NCBI GenBank assembly: GCA_016712505.1
Contig: JADJQY010000008.1
Span: forward strand, 310,001-374,000
Length of the DNA: 64,000 nt
From: Candidatus Eiseniibacteriota bacterium
Lineage (GTDB): Bacteria > Eisenbacteria > RBG-16-71-46 > CAIMUX01
Direction: 5' to 3'
A model generated the notes under the pieces. The model made no database searches, was not told where the DNA came from, and saw only the letters and a list, made by a program, of their open reading frames with translations. The translations under genes were made by a program, and so were the position numbers. Shown here one piece after another: positions 48,069 through 55,465 of this stretch. How positions within the stretch are numbered: the first letter of the stretch is position 1; the number at the start of each line of letters is the position of its first letter.

Positions 48069-49027
48069 GCGAGCGGATCGCCCTCGTGACGGGGGCTGCC
48101 GGGTTCGTCGGATCGCACCTCTCGGAGCGGCTGATTGCCGAAGGTTGGCGGGTGCGTGGGGTCGACTGCTTCACCACCTACTACGACCCCTCGATCAAGG
48201 AGCGGAACCTCTCGCGTCTGCACCGCGAACCGCGGTTCACGCTCGAACGCGCCGACCTGCGTGAGACGGCGCTCGAACCGCTGATGCAGGGGGTCGACAC
48301 GGTGTGGCACCTCGCCGCCCAGGCCGGGGTCCGCGCCTCGTGGGGCGCCGAGTTCCAGACGTACACCTCGATCAACGTCAACGCCACCCAGCGGCTGCTC
48401 GAGTGCGCGAAGGCGACCCGTCCGCGCGCCCTGGTCTACGCCTCGTCCTCCTCGGTCTATGGCGAGGCGCCGGTCTTTCCGGCGGTGGAAGGGGGGGCGC
48501 TCCGACCGATCTCTCCCTACGGCGTGACCAAGCTGGCGGGGGAGCACCTGGTCAGCCTCTACGCGCGCGCCTATGGCGTTCCCGGCTGCTCCCTGCGCTA
48601 CTTCACGGTCTACGGTCCGCGGCAACGCCCCGATATGGGGTTCCACAAGTTCTTCCGGGCGATCTTCACCGGACAGGAGCTGCCGATCTACGGCGACGGC
48701 ACCCAGACCCGCGACTTCACCTTCATCGACGACATCACCGAGGCGAACCTGCGGGCCGCGCAGTCCGGCCGACCGGGGGATGCCTACAACGTGTCCGGCG
48801 GGAGCCGGGTACAGCTTCTCGACGTGATCCGGGCGATGGCGGCGGCGGCGGGACGACCGGCCAAGCTGAACTTCCTCCCGAAGCAGGCCGGCGACCCGGC
48901 GAACACCGGCGGAGATTCCTCGCTCGCCCGGCAGGTGATCGGCTACCGCCCCGAGGTGTCGCTCGAGACCGGACTCGGCCGGATGGCCGCCTGGATGCAA
49001 CGTTTCCTCGAGGGGAGTCCGGAGTGA
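48065..49027 (+). CDS. NAD-dependent sugar-nucleotide epimerase/dehydratase
   Basis: A 320-residue extended short-chain dehydrogenase acting on a nucleotide sugar, probably a UDP-glucose/glucuronate 4-epimerase type. It has the Rossmann motif TGAAGFVGSH, Ser-containing ASSSSVYGE and the catalytic SPYGVTKLAGE (YxxxK). ATG 48065 overlaps the end of the DUF2723 gene. The stop overlaps the next gene's GTG. Confidence 0.9.
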   Translation: MSERIALVTGAAGFVGSHLSERLIAEGWRVRGVDCFTTYYDPSIKERNLSRLHREPRFTLERADLRETALEPLMQGVDTVWHLAAQAGVRASWGAEFQTYTSINVNATQRLLECAKATRPRALVYASSSSVYGEAPVFPAVEGGALRPISPYGVTKLAGEHLVSLYARAYGVPGCSLRYFTVYGPRQRPDMGFHKFFRAIFTGQELPIYGDGTQTRDFTFIDDITEANLRAAQSGRPGDAYNVSGGSRVQLLDVIRAMAAAAGRPAKLNFLPKQAGDPANTGGDSSLARQVIGYRPEVSLETGLGRMAAWMQRFLEGSPE

Positions 49028-50013
49028 CCGAGGCCGCGGCGCCGGTCGGGATCACCGTCCTGATCCCGGCGTACAACGAGGCCGAATCGCTGCGCGAGTT
49101 GATCCCGGCGGTCGATGCCGTGCTGCGCCCGGCGACCGCGCGGTACGAGATCCTGGTGGTCGACGATGGCTCGACCGACGGCACGAGCGACGTGGCCACC
49201 GAACTGCGCGCACAGTATCCCCAGGTCGGGGTCCTGACCTTGCGGCGTAACTTCGGCAAGTCGGCTGCGCTCAACACCGGTTTTCACCAGGCGCGCGGCG
49301 CCTACGTGATCACCATGGATGCCGACCTCCAGGACGACCCGAACGAGATCCCCGGCCTGATCGCCGCGCTGGAATCGGGCGGCTACGATCTCGTCTCCGG
49401 ATGGAAGCGGAAGCGGCATGACCCGATCACCAAGACCCTCCCGAGCCGCCTCTTCAACCGGGTGACCTCCTGGATGACCGGGATCCGGCTGCACGATTTC
49501 AACTGCGGGCTCAAGGCGTACCGCCGGGAGGTGGTCGAGTCGATCGAACTCTACGGCGAGATGCACCGCTACATCCCGGTCCTGGCGCACGGCGAGGGGT
49601 TTCGTATCGGCGAGCGGGAGGTGCAGCACCACCCGCGAAGGTACGGGCAGTCGAAGTTCGGCTCGGCCCGCTTCGTCAACGGCTTCCTCGACCTCCTCGA
49701 GGTGATGTTCCTGGCCGGGGGACGTCGCACCCCGCTCCATGTCTTCGGGCGCTGGGGAGTGGGGCTTCTCACCCTGGGGGGTGGGATCAACCTCTACATG
49801 CTGGTGGTCTGGGTTGCGGAAGGGAAGCTTCGGGTGCGGCCGCTCTTGCTCTTCGGCGTGATCCTGGTCATTCTTGGCATCCAGTTCATTTCGATGGGGC
49901 TTCTCGCGGAGCTGATCTTCGCGCCGGCCATGCAGAAGCGGAACTATCCGCTGAAAGCGCAGTTGAGGCCTGAGGGCGCTCCGGAATCGGTCCGGGGGAA
50001 GGAAGGGGAATGA
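49024..50013 (+). CDS. Glycosyltransferase family 2 with C-terminal membrane helices (DPM1/GtrB-like)
   Basis: A 329-residue polyprenyl-phosphate glycosyltransferase-type protein. The GT2 core contains VLIPAYNEAESL, VVDDGSTDGT and ITMDADLQDDP. The HDFNCGLKAYRREV and HHPRRYGQSKFG motifs are typical of GtrB/dolichol-phosphate mannosyltransferase homologues. Two C-terminal membrane helices follow (LLTLGGGINLYMLVVW and LLLFGVILVILGIQFI). It probably charges undecaprenyl phosphate with a sugar for periplasmic GT-C enzymes such as the DUF2723 protein. GTG start coupled to the upstream stop. Confidence 0.9.
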   Translation: MTEAAAPVGITVLIPAYNEAESLRELIPAVDAVLRPATARYEILVVDDGSTDGTSDVATELRAQYPQVGVLTLRRNFGKSAALNTGFHQARGAYVITMDADLQDDPNEIPGLIAALESGGYDLVSGWKRKRHDPITKTLPSRLFNRVTSWMTGIRLHDFNCGLKAYRREVVESIELYGEMHRYIPVLAHGEGFRIGEREVQHHPRRYGQSKFGSARFVNGFLDLLEVMFLAGGRRTPLHVFGRWGVGLLTLGGGINLYMLVVWVAEGKLRVRPLLLFGVILVILGIQFISMGLLAELIFAPAMQKRNYPLKAQLRPEGAPESVRGKEGE

Positions 50014-50942
50014 GAGCAGTCATCACCGGCGGCGCCGGATTCATCGGGTCGCACCTCTGCGACGCCCTGCTGGCCGAAGGGGTCGAGGTGGTCGCGATCG
50101 ACAATCTGCTCACCGGCTCGGTGGACAACATCGCGCACATCCGAGACGCGAGGTTCTCCTTCGTTCACTACGACGTGACCAACTACCTCTACATCGACGG
50201 ACCGGTCGACTACGTGCTCCACTTCGCCAGTCCGGCCAGCCCGATTGACTACCTGCGTTTACCGATCGCCACCCTGAAGGTCGGGGCGATGGGGACGCAC
50301 AAGGCGCTGGGGCTCGCGCTGAACAAGAAGGCGCGCTTTCTCCTGGCCTCCACCTCGGAGGTGTACGGCGATCCGTTGATCCACCCGCAGCCCGAGAGCT
50401 ACTGGGGGAACGTCAATCCGATCGGATCGCGCGGGGTCTACGATGAAGCGAAGCGCTACGCCGAGGCCCTGACCATGGCGTACCACCGCTATCACGGGGT
50501 CGACACCAAGATCGTCCGGATCTTCAACACCTTCGGCCCCCGGATGCGGAAGCAGGACGGGCGCGCGGTGCCGAACTTCATCAACCAGGCGCTGCACGAT
50601 GAGCCGCTGACCGTCTACGGCGACGGCTCCCAGACCCGCAGCTTCGGCTACATCACCGACCTGGTCCGCGGCATCCTCGCCCTGCTCCGCTCCGAGCAGA
50701 ACGAGCCGGTCAACATCGGCAACCCGCAGGAACTGAGCGTGCTGGAGATGGCGCGCATGATCCTCGAGATCACCGGCTCGAAGAGCGAGATCGTGTTCAA
50801 GGATCTGCCCGAGGACGACCCCAAGGTGCGGCAGCCGGACATCACCGCCGCACAGCAGAAGCTTGGATGGCAGCCCCAGGTCGACGTCAAGGACGCCCTG
50901 CGCCTGACCGTCGAATGGTTCCAGCGGGAGCGCTCGGGGTGA
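50010..50942 (+). CDS. uxs: UDP-glucuronate decarboxylase (UDP-xylose synthase)
   Basis: A 310-residue SDR enzyme converting UDP-glucuronate to UDP-xylose. It has GGAGFIGSH and the highly specific HFASPASPIDYLRLPI, LLASTSEVYGDP and YWGNVNPIGSRGVYDEAKR (core NPIGSRGVYDEAKR with catalytic Tyr/Lys). ATG start overlaps the preceding GT2 stop. It indicates that the glycan made by this operon contains xylose. Confidence 0.93.
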   Translation: MRAVITGGAGFIGSHLCDALLAEGVEVVAIDNLLTGSVDNIAHIRDARFSFVHYDVTNYLYIDGPVDYVLHFASPASPIDYLRLPIATLKVGAMGTHKALGLALNKKARFLLASTSEVYGDPLIHPQPESYWGNVNPIGSRGVYDEAKRYAEALTMAYHRYHGVDTKIVRIFNTFGPRMRKQDGRAVPNFINQALHDEPLTVYGDGSQTRSFGYITDLVRGILALLRSEQNEPVNIGNPQELSVLEMARMILEITGSKSEIVFKDLPEDDPKVRQPDITAAQQKLGWQPQVDVKDALRLTVEWFQRERSG

Positions 50943-51856
50943 GTTCCGAGGTCACCCTCGAACAGACGATGCTTGAACGGACGATGCTTGAACGGGCGAT
51001 GCTCGAACGGGGAAGCGGCGCGGAGGTCGATCCGCGCGGCCTGGGTCGAAAGGCGGAGCGGGAGCGAGACGCGGTGAGCCAGACGCCGAAAAGCATCATC
51101 GTGATTCCGACCTACAACGAGGTCGACAATGTCCGCACGCTGATTCCCCGTCTTCTCGAACTCCCCTACCCGCTCGAGATCCTGGTGGTGGACGACAACT
51201 CCCCGGACGGCACCGCCGCCGCGGTGGAGGAGTTCATGGCCACCGTCCCCCGGGTCCACCTGCTCAAGCGGAAGGGAAAGCTCGGGCTCGGCTCGGCCTA
51301 CATCGCCGGTTTCCGCTATGCCCTGGAGCACGGCGCCGACGTGATCTTCGAGATGGACGCCGATTTCTCCCACGATCCGGCCGCCATCCCGGAGTTCCTT
51401 TCCGCGATCGAGGATTGCGACATCGTGCTCGGGTCGCGGTACCTGAACGGGGTCACGGTGGTCAACTGGCCCCTCTCCCGCCTCATCCTGAGCTATTCGG
51501 CCAACGTCTACACCCGGATCCTGACCGGCCTGCCGGTCAAGGATGCCACCGGTGGCTTCAAGGCGATCCGTCGCGAGGTGCTGGAAACGATCGACCTTTC
51601 CCGGATCCGTTCCGACGGCTACTCCTTCCAGATCGAGGTCAGCTTTCAGGCCTACCGGCGAGGCTTCAAGATCAAGGAGATCCCGATCGTCTTTGCCGAT
51701 CGTAGGGTGGGGATTTCCAAGATGAGCCGGAAGATCATTTACGAGGCGACCTGGATGGTGTGGCGGCTGTTCCTGCAGCGGGTGTTCACGCGGTCGAAAC
51801 CGCGTCCGAATCCGCGTCCGCGACCCGGATCCGCGACGGTCGAACCGCACCGTTGA
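50939..51856 (+). CDS. Glycosyltransferase family 2 (dolichol-phosphate mannosyltransferase-like)
   Basis: A GT2 polyprenol-phosphate glycosyltransferase with IVIPTYNEVDNV, LVVDDNSPDGTAA, FEMDADFSHDP and the GGFKAIRREVLE / SFQIEVSFQAYRRGFKI motifs of DPM1. It lacks C-terminal membrane helices and has a basic Pro/Arg-rich tail. GTG 50939 overlaps the uxs stop, giving 305 residues with an odd N-terminus holding TMLER repeats. A GTG at 51,074 (VSQTPKSIIVIPTYNE) would remove that segment and has GGAGCGGGAG upstream; I cannot decide between them. Confidence 0.85.
   Translation: MSSEVTLEQTMLERTMLERAMLERGSGAEVDPRGLGRKAERERDAVSQTPKSIIVIPTYNEVDNVRTLIPRLLELPYPLEILVVDDNSPDGTAAAVEEFMATVPRVHLLKRKGKLGLGSAYIAGFRYALEHGADVIFEMDADFSHDPAAIPEFLSAIEDCDIVLGSRYLNGVTVVNWPLSRLILSYSANVYTRILTGLPVKDATGGFKAIRREVLETIDLSRIRSDGYSFQIEVSFQAYRRGFKIKEIPIVFADRRVGISKMSRKIIYEATWMVWRLFLQRVFTRSKPRPNPRPRPGSATVEPHR
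50960..51010 (+). repeat. 15-bp tandem repeat at the 5' end of the GT2 gene
   Basis: Three near-identical 15-base units (GAACGGACGATGCTT type) plus a partial fourth encode TMLER repeats if translated. The unit length keeps the frame, so copy-number change would alter the N-terminus without a frameshift. Confidence 0.85.
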
Positions 51857-53964
51857 CCCGCGCCCCGTTCGAGGACCCAACCCCGATTCCTCCCGCGACC
51901 GGAGCAGGGGCCGATCTCGCAGTCGACGTCTCGATTGTCATCGTGGTCTATCGGACCCCCGACTACCTCAAACGCTGTCTCGACGCCATCGAAGCGGCCC
52001 ACCCCGGGGTGGCCTACGAGGTGGTGGTGGTCGACAACGCGCCGGCCGACGATCGCTCGGAACGGCTGGCGGCGGATCGACCCTTGGTTCGCTATCACCA
52101 CTCGAAGAAGAACCTCGGCTTCGGGGGAGGGGCCAATCTCGGCGTTCGCCTGGCCCGCGGGCGCCACTTCCTCATCTTGAATCCCGACGTTGCGGTGCGG
52201 CCGGGGAGCATCGAGGCGCTGTGTCGTCTGCTCGACGAGGAGAGCGACATCGGAATCGCCGCTCCGCGCCTCGAGTACCCGGACGGCTCGCTGCAGCACT
52301 CGGTGCGGCGCTTCTACACCTTCCAGGTCTTTCTCCTCCGCCGGACCTTCCTGGGAAAGGTCTTCCCCCAGGCACGCGCCCTGCGCGACCACTTGATGCT
52401 CGACTGGGATCATGCCTCCACCCGGGACGTCGACTGGTGTATCGGCGGGAGCATGATGGTCAGCCGCCGCGCAGTCGACGATGTCGGCGGGATGGACGAG
52501 CGGTTCTTTCTCTACTTCGAGGATGTCGACTGGTGCTACCGCATGCACCAGCGTGGCTGGCGGGTGGTCTATCACCCCGCGGCCACGATGCAGCACGACT
52601 ATCAGCGAGCCAGCGCCAAGGGATTCTGGCCGAAGCGCGGCTTGTGGATCCACCTAGCGTCACTGGTGCGATTCTACGAGAAGTGGAGCTTCCTCCTCTA
52701 CTGGCTCAAGCTCCGGAGCGGACTGCTGCGCAATGCCGCGCTCTTCGTGGCCGACCTGACCGGCGTGGTGCTCGCCTTTCTCCTCGCCTATTCCCTCCGC
52801 AGCTACATGGGCGGTCTGTTCGAGAAGCCGCTCTTCGCCTTTCACAAGTACTACCGCTTCCTGGCCTTCGCGGTCGGCGCGGCCGGCGGCTTCTTCCTCC
52901 TGACCGGACTCTACCGCGAGCGCGCCCGCGCCTCCTTCCTGGAGAACCTGGTCGGCGTGACCCGCGCGCTGAGCTGGACCTCGCTGGTGATGATGGCCAC
53001 GACGTTTCTTTTCTCGGTGCGGGTCTACTCGCGCCTGGTCATCGTGATCTTCTTTCCCCTCGCCATCCTCTGCGTGACCCTGCTCCGCACCGCGCTCCTC
53101 GCCGCGGCGGAACGGTTCAAGCAGTACGATCTCAACCTCAAGCGGGTCGGACTGATCGGTCCCCGCGAAGAGGTGGCGAAGCTCGAGGCGCGGATCGAAC
53201 GCTACGGTCGGTTCGGGCTGGAGCCGGTTCCGCTCCTGCCGGCCCACAGCGAGACGCTCGATGACCCCGCCCGCCTGGCCCGCCGGGTCCGCCACGAGCG
53301 GGTGCAGGAGATCGTCATCTTCGAGAGCTGGGGGGGCAATCTCACCCAGCTGGTGACCGAACTGCGGAACACCTCGATCCCCATCCGCCTGGTTCCGCGG
53401 CTGCACGGTCTGGTCCCGTCCGACGCGAACCTGGCCTCGTTCTACGGGCTGCCCGCCCTGGCCTTGACCGGCGGCGCGAAGGGGAAGGGGCTCGGCCTGG
53501 GGTCCCGGCTGTTCGATCTGTCCGCGGCCGCGCTGCTCGCCGTGGTCTTCCTGCTCCCATTCTTGCTCGCGGCGCTCTCTCGGGTGCTCGGCGGTCGCCG
53601 CGTGGTCACGAGATCGGCCCTCCGCTGCGGCGGGGGCGCGGTGCGGGAGATTCCCCGCCTGAGCGGAATCGGCTGGAGCGCGCACCCGGTTGCCACCTGG
53701 ATCGCCGCCTATCCCGCGCTCGGGGCGCTGGCGCGGTCCGAGGTCCGCTTCGTCGGCCTCTATCCCTTCACCGAATCGGAGTGGGATCAGCTCGATGCCG
53801 ATGACCGCGCGCTTCCCGCCGATGGCCGCCCCGGTTTCTTCGGCCCCTGGACCGGCTGCACCCGCCCACTGCACGAACTCGCCGAGTGGAATCGCTGGTA
53901 CGCCGCCAACCAGGCCACGGTCGAGGGACTGCGCGCGTTTCTCCGGGCCCAGCTCGGCCGGTAG
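51853..53964 (+). CDS. GT2 rhamnosyltransferase-like domain fused to a membrane phosphoglycosyltransferase-like domain
   Basis: A 703-residue fusion. The N-terminal ~270 residues are a GT2 enzyme (VSIVIVVYRTPDYLKR, FLILNPDVAVRPGS, GSMMVSRRAVDDVGGMDERFF cut to VDDVGGMDERFF). Then come several membrane helices, a Rossmann-like CoA-binding-type domain (LKRVGLIGPREEVAKLE), and a C-terminal part like polyprenyl-phosphate hexose-1-P transferases (SRLFDLSAAALLAV ... SEVRFVGLYPFTESEWDQLD). The usual catalytic 'RxGxxGxxFxxxKFRSM' stretch is not recognisable, so transferase activity is doubtful. TTG 51853 overlaps the preceding stop (TTGA). Confidence 0.8.
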   Translation: MTRAPFEDPTPIPPATGAGADLAVDVSIVIVVYRTPDYLKRCLDAIEAAHPGVAYEVVVVDNAPADDRSERLAADRPLVRYHHSKKNLGFGGGANLGVRLARGRHFLILNPDVAVRPGSIEALCRLLDEESDIGIAAPRLEYPDGSLQHSVRRFYTFQVFLLRRTFLGKVFPQARALRDHLMLDWDHASTRDVDWCIGGSMMVSRRAVDDVGGMDERFFLYFEDVDWCYRMHQRGWRVVYHPAATMQHDYQRASAKGFWPKRGLWIHLASLVRFYEKWSFLLYWLKLRSGLLRNAALFVADLTGVVLAFLLAYSLRSYMGGLFEKPLFAFHKYYRFLAFAVGAAGGFFLLTGLYRERARASFLENLVGVTRALSWTSLVMMATTFLFSVRVYSRLVIVIFFPLAILCVTLLRTALLAAAERFKQYDLNLKRVGLIGPREEVAKLEARIERYGRFGLEPVPLLPAHSETLDDPARLARRVRHERVQEIVIFESWGGNLTQLVTELRNTSIPIRLVPRLHGLVPSDANLASFYGLPALALTGGAKGKGLGLGSRLFDLSAAALLAVVFLLPFLLAALSRVLGGRRVVTRSALRCGGGAVREIPRLSGIGWSAHPVATWIAAYPALGALARSEVRFVGLYPFTESEWDQLDADDRALPADGRPGFFGPWTGCTRPLHELAEWNRWYAANQATVEGLRAFLRAQLGR

Positions 53965-55173
53965 ATGTCGCGCCCCAGGTGGGTCGCATCCGGCCCCGCA
54001 CGCGACGTCGTTACCGCGCTCGCTCTGACCGCGTTGCTCGTCGCAGTCGGAGCGCTCTACCTCTCCCGCGGCCCGGGTATCGCCGAGACGCTGAACGTCT
54101 GGTTCGGCGCCGACCTCCACCGCCACCTCGCCTGGATCTCCGGCGATGGCGTCTGGTCCGGTGCCCACCGCCATCCCCTGGCGTTTCTCTTCTTCAAGGC
54201 CAGCGGGTTCATCTGGCCGGTCCCGCTCGATCCCGTCGGCCCCGGTTCCATCCTCGCCGGCGGGGCGCGCATCGCCCTGCTGGTTTCCGGCGCGCTCGTC
54301 ATGACCGGCGGACTGCTCGACCTCCGCCGCGGCGTCGTCCCCCTGATCGCCCTCCCGCTCGGCCCCCTGCTCGTCTTCGGCATGATGCCCGAGAGCCACA
54401 TCCTCGGCGGGTCCGCGCTCCTCGTCGCCGGCGCCAGCGCCTACCGCGCCTCGCAAGAGTGTGCCGCCCGCGCCCCGAGCTTCGGCAGCTCCGGCGCCGC
54501 CACCGAGCTCTTCGTCGCGATCGCCGTCGGCTGCTCGCTCAGCAACCTCCTCCCCGGAGTCGCCCTGCTCTTCGCCCTGCCATCCGGGCGGCGTCGATCC
54601 GCCCTGTGTCGTGCCGGCGGCCTCGCGCTCCTCACCGCGGTGCTCCTGCTGGCTGCGATGCAGATCAAACGAGCCGGCGGGGGAGACCCCCTGCACGAAC
54701 TCCGCTACCTCGCGTTCCCCAATGCCTGGGCCTGGTCCGTCGCGTTCCGGGAGCTATTCCTCGGGCAGTTCGGCGTCCCGTCGCTCCGCCTGGTCGAGTT
54801 CTTCGGCTCCGGTCCCGGAGACCCCGCTTACCGTCTCCTCCCTGCGCCCTCTCCCGCGCCCCTACAGGCCCTCGCCGCGCTCTGCTGGACTCTCGGCTTC
54901 GCCACCGCGTTTCCCGGCCTCTCAGCGCCCGGCAGGCGCCTCTCCGTCGCCGCGCTCGCCGCCCTCCTCACCGTGATCGCCACCCACGCCTTCTACGCCC
55001 CCGTGGAGTCGTATCTGTTCTCCGCCCATGCCTGGCCCGGCGTGCTCCTGCCGACGCTCCTCTGCCTCCGTGAACGCCGCGCGCGCACCTGGCTCCTCGC
55101 CGCGCTGCTCCTCGCCGCCGTCCAGGTCGCGCAGTCGATCGGCGCCGGGCTCGCGCTCCTCCGCTACCTCTGA
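53965..55173 (+). CDS. Polytopic membrane protein, possible GT-C type glycosyltransferase
   Basis: A 402-residue protein with roughly nine to ten membrane helices. After the first helix comes an extracytoplasmic-type loop (NVWFGADLHRHLAWISGDG) with acidic and His residues, as in GT-C enzymes that use polyprenyl-linked sugars. I recognise no family signature. It is the last gene of the polysaccharide operon and begins next to the upstream stop (TAGATG). Codon third positions are strongly C-rich compared with earlier operon genes. Confidence 0.6.
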   Translation: MSRPRWVASGPARDVVTALALTALLVAVGALYLSRGPGIAETLNVWFGADLHRHLAWISGDGVWSGAHRHPLAFLFFKASGFIWPVPLDPVGPGSILAGGARIALLVSGALVMTGGLLDLRRGVVPLIALPLGPLLVFGMMPESHILGGSALLVAGASAYRASQECAARAPSFGSSGAATELFVAIAVGCSLSNLLPGVALLFALPSGRRRSALCRAGGLALLTAVLLLAAMQIKRAGGGDPLHELRYLAFPNAWAWSVAFRELFLGQFGVPSLRLVEFFGSGPGDPAYRLLPAPSPAPLQALAALCWTLGFATAFPGLSAPGRRLSVAALAALLTVIATHAFYAPVESYLFSAHAWPGVLLPTLLCLRERRARTWLLAALLLAAVQVAQSIGAGLALLRYL

Positions 55174-55201
55174 CCCGTAGACGTCGCGCACAGGCGCTGG
55201 C

Positions 55202-55375
55202 TCACCGTCGTCCGACCCCGTAGAGCGACTTCACTCGACCCCAGGTGGTCGTGACCGTTCCTGTCGGAGCACACGATCGAAACAGCGCGCCGATGGCCAG
55301 CGCCTTGGTGTCATGCCCGTAGATCAGCGACACGTCCTGCCATCCCTCCGGGCGGCCTATCCGCGTCGCGCAAAT
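55202..55375 (-). pseudogene. 3' remnant of a secreted-protein-like gene
   Basis: On the minus strand a protein-like stretch reads EGWQDVSLIYGHDTKALAIG followed by a tail with TTTWGRVKSLY and a stop at 55,202. Upstream (beyond about 55,375) the frame loses protein-like character and runs antisense into the propeller gene. The TWGRVKSLY ending looks like the C-terminus of a larger secreted protein. I read it as a leftover of a gene whose 5' part was lost. The 292-base intergenic region holds nothing else recognisable. Confidence 0.4.
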
Positions 55376-55465
55376 TTGCGTATCCTCCCCGCGGCCATGC
55401 TCCGAAACCTGGCCGGCGCCGCGGGGTAGTGCGAGTGCCCCGCACCATTCGAACGGGAGGTTGAC

